Shown here one piece after another: positions 1-7,887 of a stretch of DNA of 33,328 nucleotides. Both the position numbers and the translations under genes were made by a program. Every line of letters begins with the position of its first letter. Within the stretch, counting starts at the first letter, position 1. The notes beneath the pieces were generated by a model. It made no database searches, was not told the origin of the DNA, and saw nothing but the letters and a program-made list of their open reading frames with translations. Source of the DNA: Bacteroides stercorirosoris (GTDB taxonomy: Bacteria > Bacteroidota > Bacteroidia > Bacteroidales > Bacteroidaceae); NCBI RefSeq assembly GCF_900142015.1, contig NZ_FQZN01000047.1, positions 1 through 33,328 of the forward strand, in the 5' to 3' direction.

Positions 1-57
1 AAGCTAAATGGAATGAGCCCGGTACAATACCGAGCTCATTATGAAGAGAATTTATAA
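1..57 (+). CDS. IS3-family transposase OrfB, C-terminal fragment
   Basis: The frame opens at the window edge and ends at TAA 55-57. The visible residues include the motif LNGMSPVQYR followed by AHYEENL. This is the characteristic tail of the DDE integrase-type OrfB of the IS3 family, where an R-x-K-L-x-G-M-S-P-x-Q-Y-R block ends the protein. The protein would catalyse excision and insertion of the element. Nothing can be said about the integrity of the catalytic DDE residues because they lie outside the window. Confidence 0.8.
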   Translation, partial: KLNGMSPVQYRAHYEENL

Positions 58-95
58 AGTTATAATTTAACGTCCAACTTTCGGGGGGCACTTCA
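1..95 (+). mobile_element. Right end of an IS3-family (IS150-like) insertion sequence, cut by the window edge
   Basis: The first 57 bases encode the last 18 residues of an IS3-type OrfB transposase. They are followed by a short non-coding tail and a terminal inverted repeat at about 69-95 that reads outward as TGAAGTGCCCCCCGAAAGTT and ends in the TG/CA dinucleotide typical of IS3 elements. Only the right end is visible, so the left end, copy number and target duplication cannot be judged. The element abuts half of a palindrome that also occurs whole downstream of cassette 1 (7829-7852), suggesting it landed in or beside the terminator of another cassette to the left. Confidence 0.8.
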
Positions 96-250
96 TTACG
101 ACACACCTCCTTCCATTTTTGCATAAAGTGTTTTAAGGGGATATTAAATACCTGTGGAGATAGAGACATTAATATTATATTTGTATAGCCCGATAACGAC
201 TTTTATTACAAATATATTCAATCTTTCTTATACAACAGATACGCTTTGTA
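96..250. other. Short spacer with half of a cassette terminator palindrome
   Basis: Bases 99-112 (CGACACACCTCCTT) repeat the right arm and flank of the perfect palindrome found after cassette 1 at 7840-7853. Bases 151-189 resemble the leader found before cassettes 1 and 2 (compare 9383-9418, with shared GACATTAA-ATTATATTT). Bases 176-183 read TATATTTG, a possible plus-strand minus-7 box. No gene is visible. The spacer looks like the remains of the junction that normally lies between a cassette and the next ATPase gene, with the IS element replacing its left part. Confidence 0.5.
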
Positions 251-1498
251 TTATAAATGCAACCATTTCCATGCCGGTAAAATATGTATCATTTTATCTC
301 CGTACTTTACCTCTTCTTCATGAGTGTTTGTAATTATTGTTCCTTCCAGAAGATGGTATGTGTCCATAGCATCTTGAACACCACGAATTTCCCTCTCACG
401 CGTATCGGAATTGCCAAATAAGTAACATACCTGAATTGCCTGCATGACACGAAAACCATTACGAACCACAAAATCACACTCGGCACTCCCTGAATTATGA
501 TAAAAAATCTCTCCCCCTCGGCGACGTAATTCTATATAAACCATATTTTCCAACAAACGGCCTTCCTCGCCTGAAAAATGGAAGCCTAAACGGGAGACCA
601 AGGCATTGTCTATCGCATAAACTTTCTTAGGATTACGAAGTTGGGCTTTGACGGAATAATCAAGTTTCGATAAAGAGAAGAGTAAATATGTATTTTCAAT
701 ATACTCCAAATAGTTCTTTACTGTCGTGGAATTTTTCACTCCAATCACTTTTGCCAATGAAGTATAAGTTAACGGTTTCCCTATATTACTGACGGTGTAA
801 TAGACCAACTCTTTTACTTCACGTTCATTTACAATCTGGTTGCGAACCATAACGTCCTTATACAGAATGTTATCATACAATGTTTTCAGAACAATACCAT
901 CTTCAGACTTTAAATAAATAGGAAATCCACCCTGTTTTAAATAATCGTTAAAAGCCGATTGAATTTCTCCACGTGCAATTGTGCCGGATATATCTCCCAA
1001 TAAATGTTGCTGTTCACGAAAATCTAAGAATTCTGAAAATGAAAAAGGATAGAGTTCAATCGCAATATAGCATCCGGTCAGATAGGTTCCTAACTCTTTG
1101 CTTAACATACGGGCATTGGAACCTGTTATAAAAACTTTTTTTCCTGAATTATATAATCGCTTAGCAAAATGCTCCCATCCTACAATATTCTGTATTTCGT
1201 CAAAATAGAAATAGTTTTGTTCTCCATATAGTTCTATGAACACTTCATACAATTGCTGAAAGTTCTCTACTGTAAAGTTACCCAAACGGTCATCGTCAAA
1301 ATTGAAAAAATAATCTTTTTGGGGAAGTCTGTCACGTATTTGTTGTAGCAACACAGATTTACCACAACGACGAACTCCTGAAATAATAATAATTTCTTCA
1401 TTATTCAGATACTTTTCAGAAAAACTGCGAATTATAGTTTTCTTGCTTGGCAAGAAAGACTTTTGGTCAATTATGATATCCTTTAAAAGTTGTTTCAT
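251..1498 (-). CDS. AAA ATPase with DUF4143-type C-terminus
   Basis: A 415-residue protein of the large bacterial AAA_14/DUF4143 ATPase family. It has a Walker A motif GVRRCGKS at residues 41-48, Walker B YFYFDE at about 96-101, and a sensor-like ITGSNA at about 124-129. The C-terminal half carries the winged-helix region (KVIGVKNSTTVKNYLEYIEN) and a nuclease-like fold ending in AECDFVV. The start is the ATG at 1498, with a TATATTTG box close upstream. The physiological role of this family is not established; it is common and multicopy in Bacteroides. It points away from cassette 1, and a distant paralogue sits in the same position before cassette 2 (7888-9108). A role in the shufflon is only suggested by position. 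Confidence 0.85.
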   Translation of the reverse strand: MKQLLKDIIIDQKSFLPSKKTIIRSFSEKYLNNEEIIIISGVRRCGKSVLLQQIRDRLPQKDYFFNFDDDRLGNFTVENFQQLYEVFIELYGEQNYFYFDEIQNIVGWEHFAKRLYNSGKKVFITGSNARMLSKELGTYLTGCYIAIELYPFSFSEFLDFREQQHLLGDISGTIARGEIQSAFNDYLKQGGFPIYLKSEDGIVLKTLYDNILYKDVMVRNQIVNEREVKELVYYTVSNIGKPLTYTSLAKVIGVKNSTTVKNYLEYIENTYLLFSLSKLDYSVKAQLRNPKKVYAIDNALVSRLGFHFSGEEGRLLENMVYIELRRRGGEIFYHNSGSAECDFVVRNGFRVMQAIQVCYLFGNSDTREREIRGVQDAMDTYHLLEGTIITNTHEEEVKYGDKMIHILPAWKWLHL

Positions 1499-1518
1499 AA
1501 ACTCAGTGATTTATAGTA

Positions 1519-1526
1519 CAAATATA
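1519..1526 (-). promoter_or_regulatory. Probable minus-7 box of the ATPase gene
   Basis: On the minus strand the bases read TATATTTG, matching the Bacteroides minus-7 consensus TAnnTTTG, about 20 bp before the ATG at 1498. No TTG is seen at the expected minus-33 spacing, so the assignment rests on one box. Three iterated repeats lie just upstream (1543-1620). Confidence 0.45.
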
Positions 1527-1542
1527 GTATTTTCTATCAAGA

Positions 1543-1620
1543 ATAGGAATAAATACGGTTTTATTTCTATTCTAAATAGGAATAAATATCGTTTTTCTCT
1601 TTTGTAAATAGAATAAATAT
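1543..1620. repeat. Three iterated direct repeats upstream of the ATPase promoter
   Basis: The motif ATAGGAATAAATACGGTTTT at 1543 recurs as ATAGGAATAAATATCGTTTT at 1576 and as the shorter ATAGAATAAATAT at 1608. Start-to-start distances are 33 and 32 bp, close to three helical turns, placing the copies on one face of the DNA. They lie directly upstream of the minus-strand box at 1519-1526. They could be an operator array for the ATPase gene or for the leader of cassette 1. No binding protein can be named. Confidence 0.5.
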
Positions 1621-1739
1621 AAAATGATCATCATGTAACTTTGGGGAGCTATACAATACATTGCATAGAGGGAAATGCCGGTTAAGCTCCTGTTTGCATA
1701 GCGAGTTATATAAGTGTATCTGACCTTTATAGTATGACT

Positions 1740-2100
1740 CAAACAATTTTGTTCTATTTTTCTTTTTCACTTCTTCATTAGGGCTATTATACAATGAGCA
1801 TAGAGAAGAATTTATATTGGACAGATGTAGGTCGATAATAAGTATAGGTATAATATTCTATTTATCGCATTTGCCTATACTATCATCAAAAACTTGCACA
1901 AATAGATATATTAACGTTATATTTAGCTATACAAACCATTCCCGAAGTAAATGTTCCGAACAAAAGCATACATCTATTATTAATGTAGCAAGTTTGCGGA
2001 GTTTCAGTTGAAAAATTTATCATTAATTACATTTCTCAGTTGAACAAAACGCATAGTACTTGTTTTGTAGCTCATCAATACTATTCATTGATAAATAATA
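1740..2100. repeat. Leader of cassette 1, homologous to the leader of cassette 2
   Basis: This non-coding stretch aligns with 9230-9600. Shared blocks in the same order are TTTTGTTCTATTTTTCTTTT, TAGGTCGATAATA, ATTCTATTTATCG, ATTAAC-TTATATTTAG and AAACGCATA-TACTT. The remaining part to 2263 is A+T-rich with a TATATTTG at 2135-2142 that could be a plus-strand minus-7 box. No start codon or signal peptide for the following susC is present. The short frames in it do not match each other between the two leaders beyond a few residues, so I treat the stretch as non-coding. Confidence 0.6.
1841..1881. repeat. Inverted repeat in the cassette 1 leader
   Basis: AGTATAGG at 1841-1848 and CCTATACT at 1874-1881 form an 8-bp perfect inverted repeat around a 25-bp A+T-rich spacer. 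The matching place in the cassette 2 leader has a related but shifted pairing (ATAGGTC at 9315-9321 with GACCTAT at 9359-9365), so the dyad is kept while its sequence changes. It may be a hairpin, an operator or a small invertible element. Confidence 0.4.
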
Positions 2101-2270
2101 CACTGATAATAAAATGCTTAAATGATCAATATAGTATATTTGTGGTAGGTGTTAATATGTTTTGCTACTTTTTAGATGCTTATATATCAATGCGTTATAA
2201 ATTATTAATACTAAAACAAAAGTTCTAATAATACATGTAATCTTTTATATATCAAACAAATAGCACACGC

Positions 2271-2283
2271 ATAGTTCTGCGAA
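2271..2283 (+). other. Putative site-specific recombination core, copy 1
   Basis: ATAGTTCTGCGAA is identical at 2271-2283, 9758-9770 and 19601-19613, exactly where each susC homology begins. From AGT it reads in frame as Ser-Ser-Ala-Lys/Asn. The surrounding codons differ freely at synonymous positions, but the core does not, even across its non-coding first two bases. TTC-TGC-GAA inside it is a small imperfect dyad. With copy 2 the identity extends left to ACGCATAGTTCTGCGAA (2267-2283). Confidence 0.75.
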
Positions 2284-2287
2284 AACA

Positions 2288-5239
2288 TTGCAAATTTCGT
2301 ACATTGGTATGCAAACACAAGAGGTAGCTATCAAATCTTCTGTGAAAGTATTTATGAAATCTGACTCTGAAATGCTTGATGAAGTCATGGTAGTCGCTTA
2401 CGGTACGGCGAAGAAATCCTCATTTACAGGATCGGCTTCTACAATCGACAACAAGAAGTTGCAGTCTCGTCCTATCACGAATGTATCAAAAGGGCTTGAA
2501 GGACAAGCTACCGGCCTTTTGACTACTTCTGGAACCGGTCAACCGGGTGAATCAGCTTCAGTTGTAATTCGTGGCTATGGTTCTATTAATGCATCACAGA
2601 GTCCGCTGTATGTAGTGGATGGTATTCCTTATGATGGTACATTGTCTTCTATCAATCCTTCTGATATAGAATCAATGACAGTTCTGAAAGATGCTTCTGC
2701 CGGTGCTCTTTATGGTGCTCGTGGTGCCAATGGTGTTGTGATGATTACGACTAAAAAAGGTAAAGAAGGCAAGACTCAGGTTACTTGGCGTTCTACCGTA
2801 GGCTGGTCTTCACGTGCACTTAAAGAGTATAATATGGTCGGTCAGAAAGATTATGTACAGTTGACTTACGAAGGTTTGCGCAACGGTTTTGCATTTACCA
2901 ACGGATATGCTTGGGCCGATGCAGAAGCTGCTGCCCGTAATAGCTTGAGCGGTACGTTGGGCGGTGAACAATATAATCCGTTTAAGAACTATACTTGGGG
3001 GAATATCATTGACCCAGCAACCGGGACAGTGCGTGCTGATGCAACTTCCGCATGGGATGAAAGATGGATGGATGCACTTCAAAAAGATAACGCTTTTCGT
3101 CACGAACATCAGCTGTCACTGACTGGCGGTACTGAGAAAACCAAATATATGTTCTCTTTGGGATACTTAAATGAAGATGGTATTTTGGTAACTACCGGAT
3201 TCCAGCGTTATAGTGCACGTGCTAACATAAACTCTGAAGTGACGGACTGGTTCAGCGCGAATCTGAATACGTCATTGACGCATTCTGTATCAAACTACAG
3301 TCAATATACTGGTAGTTCTCAATCTAATGTGTGGTATTCTGCACAGTTTGTATCTCCGCTTTTCCCGGTATATATAAAGGATGCACAGGGTAATAATGCT
3401 TTAGGAGAGGATGGCCATCCACAATTGGATTATGGTGAAAGCGGTCGTCCGGGTAGTTATTCTGATTATAACCCGTTGGGGGGCTTGCTGGATGATAAGT
3501 CAAGCGTAAAGAATGATGTTGCCGGTTTGCGTACCGGATTAACTTTTGGCTCTGATAAGGATGATTTCGGAGTGTTAAAGGGCTTGAAGTTGGCTATAAA
3601 CTTTGGTATGGACTATCGTCAGGCATCTCAAATGAATTATATGAATATGTATCATGGCAATCAGGCTGCTGCTGGTGGTTTGTTGTCTAAATACAGTACT
3701 CGTATGCAGAGTTACACTTTCAATCAACTGTTGATGTGGAACCGTTCCTTTGGTCTTCATAATTTCGATGTGATGGCTGGTCATGAATTCTATGCTTACC
3801 AATATGAATATCTGAAAGCAGCAAAGACTAATTTGGTGGATGGTATTCTGGAATTGCGTCCGGGTACAACCCTTAGCGATGCAGACTCTTATACAGATAA
3901 TTACCGTATCGAATCATGGTTAGGACGTTTTAACTACAACTATGATGAAAAGTATTATTTCTCTGCTTCTCTTCGTACAGATGGTTCTTCTCGTTTCTAT
4001 AAAGACGACCGTTGGGGTACATTCTGGTCAGTCGGTGGAAATTGGCGTATTTCTAAAGAAGCATTTATGGAAGATGTCAGTTGGATAAACAATCTTTCTT
4101 TTAAAGTCAGCTATGGACAGCAAGGTAATGATGATATTCTGAAGATTTCTGGTGGAGTATATACCAGCGACTATTATTTGTGGCAGAGTCTTTACGATCT
4201 GGGTTGGGCTAATTCTAACCAGATTGGTGGCTTGGTATCTACATTGGAGAACAAGAATGTGAGCTGGGAAAAAAGCGGCAATTTCAACATTGGTGTTGAA
4301 GCGTCTTTCTTTGACAACCGTTTAAGTGTTAATGCTGAGTACTATAATAAGAAGACTACCGATATGTTGTTGAATTACCCGATGGCTACTTCTACCGGTT
4401 TCAGTGGCTATAATGCTAATGTTGGTGACATGCGTAACAGCGGTTTTGAATTAGAAATCAAGGGTACTCCTATCAAGACTAACAATTTTACCTGGAATAT
4501 CACTTGGATGGGTTCTACTGTAAAAAATAAGGTGTTAAAACTGACAGGAGAGACTCCGGAAATAATCGATGGTATTTATAGCATCAAAGAAGGCCTGCCT
4601 ATCAATACATTCTATATGGCAAAAGCTGCAGGCGTTGACCCTGCAACCGGCGCTCAGTTGTATTGGGTATATGATACCGACGATGAAGGCAACATGATTA
4701 ACGAACGTATCAGCAGTGATTATGAAAAAGCTGCCCAAAGCAAGTATTATTTAGGAAGCCGTATTCCAGATCTTTATGGTAGTATTGGTACTGACCTTTC
4801 CTGGAAAGGTGTTGACCTCTCTATCTTGACTACTTATTCTTTGGGTGGCAAGGTGTACGATGGTTTGTACAGTGCTTCTATGAATAATATGTACTACAAT
4901 AATGCATGGAATGAACATGCGCTGCGTCGTTGGCAGAAACCAGGTGATATCACTGATGTTCCCCGTATTGAGATTGCAGGAAAAAATACAACAAATGATC
5001 GTTTCTTAGTAGATGCGTCCTACTTTGCTATTAAGAACATTACATTAGGATACACATTGCCAAAGGCATGGATGCAAAAGGCAAAATTGGGCTCTGTACG
5101 TGTTTTCGGTTCTATAGATAACTTGGCATTGTTCACTCACTTACAAGGTATGAATCCGCAGTACAACTTTAGCGGTGAGACAAGCTACTCTTATTCGCCT
5201 AATAAGACCTGGTCATTAGGTGTCGAAATTAATTTCTAA
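2288..5239 (+). CDS. SusC-like TonB-dependent outer-membrane transporter, 5'-truncated silent cassette 1
   Basis: A SusC/RagA-family transporter, a 22-strand outer-membrane beta-barrel that takes up nutrients with energy from TonB. The homology starts at 2273 (SSAKTLQISYIGMQ), inside the last strands of the carboxypeptidase-regulatory-like domain. Signal peptide and start are missing; an in-frame TAG lies at 2261. The TTG at 2288 and the ATG at 2309 are only formal starts. Then follow the TonB-box-like DEVMVVAYGT, the plug (LYVVDGIPYDG, VLKDASAGALYGARGANGV) and the barrel ending in GVEINF with a terminal aromatic residue. The frame is intact over about 983 residues, short of a usual full-length protein of about 1,050 or more. 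susD follows after 24 bp. Most likely expressed only after recombination supplies a 5' end. Confidence 0.9.
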   Translation: MQISYIGMQTQEVAIKSSVKVFMKSDSEMLDEVMVVAYGTAKKSSFTGSASTIDNKKLQSRPITNVSKGLEGQATGLLTTSGTGQPGESASVVIRGYGSINASQSPLYVVDGIPYDGTLSSINPSDIESMTVLKDASAGALYGARGANGVVMITTKKGKEGKTQVTWRSTVGWSSRALKEYNMVGQKDYVQLTYEGLRNGFAFTNGYAWADAEAAARNSLSGTLGGEQYNPFKNYTWGNIIDPATGTVRADATSAWDERWMDALQKDNAFRHEHQLSLTGGTEKTKYMFSLGYLNEDGILVTTGFQRYSARANINSEVTDWFSANLNTSLTHSVSNYSQYTGSSQSNVWYSAQFVSPLFPVYIKDAQGNNALGEDGHPQLDYGESGRPGSYSDYNPLGGLLDDKSSVKNDVAGLRTGLTFGSDKDDFGVLKGLKLAINFGMDYRQASQMNYMNMYHGNQAAAGGLLSKYSTRMQSYTFNQLLMWNRSFGLHNFDVMAGHEFYAYQYEYLKAAKTNLVDGILELRPGTTLSDADSYTDNYRIESWLGRFNYNYDEKYYFSASLRTDGSSRFYKDDRWGTFWSVGGNWRISKEAFMEDVSWINNLSFKVSYGQQGNDDILKISGGVYTSDYYLWQSLYDLGWANSNQIGGLVSTLENKNVSWEKSGNFNIGVEASFFDNRLSVNAEYYNKKTTDMLLNYPMATSTGFSGYNANVGDMRNSGFELEIKGTPIKTNNFTWNITWMGSTVKNKVLKLTGETPEIIDGIYSIKEGLPINTFYMAKAAGVDPATGAQLYWVYDTDDEGNMINERISSDYEKAAQSKYYLGSRIPDLYGSIGTDLSWKGVDLSILTTYSLGGKVYDGLYSASMNNMYYNNAWNEHALRRWQKPGDITDVPRIEIAGKNTTNDRFLVDASYFAIKNITLGYTLPKAWMQKAKLGSVRVFGSIDNLALFTHLQGMNPQYNFSGETSYSYSPNKTWSLGVEINF

Positions 5240-5263
5240 TATTTACTTAAGATAAAAACAAGT

Positions 5264-6814
5264 ATGAAAAAGATATTCAAATATATTTTTGCTGGTTTTG
5301 TGGGTTGTGCAAGTTTGTCGTCTTGCTTGGACGATGCACTTCAAACAGCTCCTACCGACTCTATGTCCGGAGATGGGCTGCTGGCAAATGCCAATGCGGC
5401 TTTGGTTCCTCTGAATGGTATCTATCGTTCTATGTACGCTTCCTGGTCTCCTACAGGCAACACTCACCAAAGTTTTGGTATCAGTTCTTATAATTTGATG
5501 GCTGATGTTATGGGCGAGGATCTGATAATGAGTGCTAAAGGCAGTGGCTGGTTCTGGTACGACTGTCTTTATAACGTGAAATCGTTCTATTCCAGCGGGG
5601 CATGGCGTTCTTACGATTTATGGAATGGTTATTATACATGGGTCTCTAATGCAAACTACATTATTGCTGCTGAAGAAACAATGGAGGGCACAACAGATGA
5701 GATTAACTATGTGATAGGACAAGCTTATGCCATACGTGCTTATTCTTACTTCATGCTGGCACAAAGTTTTGCCCGCACTTATAAAGGACATGAGTCGGAA
5801 CAGTGTTGTCCTATCTATACTGAACCAACCGTTGCAGGTACTGCGGGCAAGGCACGTGCGACTGTGCAAGAGGTTTACGACCAGATTACTTCGGACATCA
5901 ATAAAGCTGTCGATATGCTGAACGGAATAAAGCGGAAACATGTCAGTCACATTAACCATGCTGTCGCTTTGGGACTCAAGGCACGTATAGCATTGGTTAT
6001 GGAAGACTGGGCTACTGCCAAAAGTGCAGCGAAAAATGCTATTACGGTTAGTGGTTGCACTGTATTGCCAGTTTCAAGCTTTTCCGGGTTGAATGATTCT
6101 TCCGCTGGTAATGTGATGTGGGGAGCTGAAATTATTTCCGACCAATCTGGTATGTATGCCGGCTTCTTTACGCATATGGATGCTTGCGACGAGAGAGGTG
6201 ACGGAAAGTATGGAGCAGAAGCCCGTAAGCAGATTAGCAAAGAGTTATATGGCTTGATTAACCCGGCAGATGCCCGTAAGGCATGGTGGGATCCGGAAAA
6301 TGAAAATAATAAGTCCGGCGGTTATCAGCAAGAGAAATTTAAGTTCTCCGACAGACAAACTTGGACCGGAGACTACATCTGGATGCGTGTAGAAGAAATG
6401 TATCTGACGGCTGCCGAAGCAGAATGCCGTTTGGGTGAAACTGCACCTGCCATTGAGGATTTGAAAGCTGTCATGGATAAACGTGTAGAAGGATATACCT
6501 GCACGAAGACCGGCACAAGTCTGGGAGCTACAAGTAGCGATTATACAGGTTCGCTACTCGAAGAAATCATTATACAGCGTCGTGTTGAGTTATGGGGCGA
6601 GTTTGGACGTATCTATGACTTACGTCGTCTGAAACAAGGATTCCGTCGTACAGCCGCTATGGGATGGCCTTCTGATGCCTTACTGGGCAATCGTCCGACA
6701 GACGATCCGGAATGCTATATGTGGGTATTGACTATTCCGCAGAGTGAATTCGACGGTAATGTGAACATGGATGTAAAAACTGACCAAAATCCGGTGGGAG
6801 ATTATAAAGAATGA
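5264..6814 (+). CDS. SusD/RagB-family surface lipoprotein, cassette 1
   Basis: A 516-residue SusD-family protein, the lipid-anchored lid that binds substrate over the SusC pore at the cell surface. The signal peptide ends in the lipobox LSSC (Cys21), followed by LDD, an acidic stretch resembling the Bacteroidetes surface-export signal. The helical repeat region is visible at IGQAYAIRAYSYFMLAQSF, and the conserved C-terminal part at RVEEMYLTAAEAECRLGE and RRVELWGEFGRIYDLRRLK. The ATG at 5264 lies 24 bp after the susC stop, so the pair is co-transcribed. Substrate cannot be read from the sequence. Confidence 0.92.
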   Translation: MKKIFKYIFAGFVGCASLSSCLDDALQTAPTDSMSGDGLLANANAALVPLNGIYRSMYASWSPTGNTHQSFGISSYNLMADVMGEDLIMSAKGSGWFWYDCLYNVKSFYSSGAWRSYDLWNGYYTWVSNANYIIAAEETMEGTTDEINYVIGQAYAIRAYSYFMLAQSFARTYKGHESEQCCPIYTEPTVAGTAGKARATVQEVYDQITSDINKAVDMLNGIKRKHVSHINHAVALGLKARIALVMEDWATAKSAAKNAITVSGCTVLPVSSFSGLNDSSAGNVMWGAEIISDQSGMYAGFFTHMDACDERGDGKYGAEARKQISKELYGLINPADARKAWWDPENENNKSGGYQQEKFKFSDRQTWTGDYIWMRVEEMYLTAAEAECRLGETAPAIEDLKAVMDKRVEGYTCTKTGTSLGATSSDYTGSLLEEIIIQRRVELWGEFGRIYDLRRLKQGFRRTAAMGWPSDALLGNRPTDDPECYMWVLTIPQSEFDGNVNMDVKTDQNPVGDYKE

Positions 6815-6846
6815 TTCATTTTACAAACTTTAGAGGAAAAAACATT

Positions 6847-7722
6847 ATGAAATATATCAATAGAATTTCAGTCTTATTGTCTCTTTTGACAGTATTGCTG
6901 TTCTCTGCTTGTAGCACAGACCAAGAAGGACCTTTGTATACTGAAGGAGAGGGGCAGGGAGTTACCTTTATTTCCAAATCTTTGGATGGTGTTGTTGTGT
7001 CGCCTGCAGAACCGACTTTTACAATAGATTTGCTTCGTTCGAATACAGCTTCAGCGTATAGCGGAGATATTACTATTTCTGCTGTACTCAATAAAGTGCC
7101 ATTTGAGGGATGCACTGTTACCGGCTTTAATTTTGCTGCCGGCGAAAACAAAACGACTGTAACGGTTGATGTTACCCCTTTACAGATAAGTCAGGTAATA
7201 ACCGTTACATTAGCATTGTCTGTACCGGAGGGAGATATTGCGATAAGCGGATCTGCCCAGGCTTCTTTTACTGTAAGCAAAGATTACAACTGGCAAGAGC
7301 TTGGAGAGGGAACGTTTACGGATAACTACTTCTTCGGAGGTACAAACAAAGTAAAAGTATTCAAGGCTGAAGGTTTTAACCGTTATCGCGTAGTTAAACC
7401 TTATGATGGTTACTATACTAACGGGGTACCGGCTGATTTAGTTGGAGACTTTACGCTTTCAACAGCCAGAGTATCTAATTTAGATTTTTGGATTGAGGAT
7501 GGTGCTGTTCTTTACAATAAATTTGCTATTGGCTTGAATTATGTCGGTGGTGGTGATGTCATTGCTTACCATCCTTCTAATTTCCAAGAAATGACTACTG
7601 AATTCAATAAGGTAGTTGATGAAAAGACTATCCAATTGGCGCCTTATTATTATATTGAAGAACTTTCCGGTGGATTTAATGGAGCTACTTCAGACGGAGT
7701 TGTCATTATTACTTTGCCGTAA
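6847..7722 (+). CDS. SusE/F-position surface lipoprotein, cassette 1
   Basis: A 291-residue lipoprotein with lipobox FSAC (Cys22) followed by STD. I chose the ATG at 6847 over an earlier one at 6811 because the signal peptide MKYINRISVLLSLL starts there. Residues of about 30-135 form a beta-rich domain resembling Calx-beta or immunoglobulin-like folds. The rest has a conserved pattern (WQELGEGTFTDNYFFG, YRVVKPYDGYY, QLAPYYYIEE, GVVIITLP) that recurs in the cassette 3 protein, where it is extended by a second copy. It occupies the place of accessory ligand-binding lipoproteins in SusCD operons; its ligand is unknown. It is the last gene of the cassette, before a palindromic terminator. Confidence 0.8.
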   Translation: MKYINRISVLLSLLTVLLFSACSTDQEGPLYTEGEGQGVTFISKSLDGVVVSPAEPTFTIDLLRSNTASAYSGDITISAVLNKVPFEGCTVTGFNFAAGENKTTVTVDVTPLQISQVITVTLALSVPEGDIAISGSAQASFTVSKDYNWQELGEGTFTDNYFFGGTNKVKVFKAEGFNRYRVVKPYDGYYTNGVPADLVGDFTLSTARVSNLDFWIEDGAVLYNKFAIGLNYVGGGDVIAYHPSNFQEMTTEFNKVVDEKTIQLAPYYYIEELSGGFNGATSDGVVIITLP

Positions 7723-7828
7723 AAACAGTTACTCCAAAATAATATTAACCATAGAGGGTGTGTGCAAAATATACTGCCCCTCTAAAAAGAATTAGACGTA
7801 AAAAAATAGCGTTACAAATTCTCTAAAT

Positions 7829-7858
7829 AGGAGGTGTGTCGACACACCTCCTTTCTTA
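7829..7858. terminator. Perfect palindrome between convergent cassette 1 and ATPase gene
   Basis: AGGAGGTGTGTC followed directly by its complement GACACACCTCCT forms a 24-bp perfect palindrome at 7829-7852. A short T-rich tail follows on the plus strand and an AT-rich stretch on the other side. It lies between convergent genes and could end transcription both ways. The right half also occurs at 99-112 beside the IS end. With no unpaired loop bases it could also be a protein-binding site. Confidence 0.6.
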
Positions 7859-7887
7859 TGCTCAAAAGTAAAGGTAAGATAATCAAC

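Noticed and set aside
1567..1794. 75-residue minus-strand frame in the cassette 1 leader
   Set aside because: A short stretch (KKKNRTK) is also encoded in the cassette 2 leader, but that frame stops soon after and the rest does not match. DNA-level leader homology explains it better than a gene.
1817..2228. Two short plus-strand frames before cassette 1
   Set aside because: They have no ribosome site or family features, and their amino acids are not conserved in the homologous cassette 2 leader.
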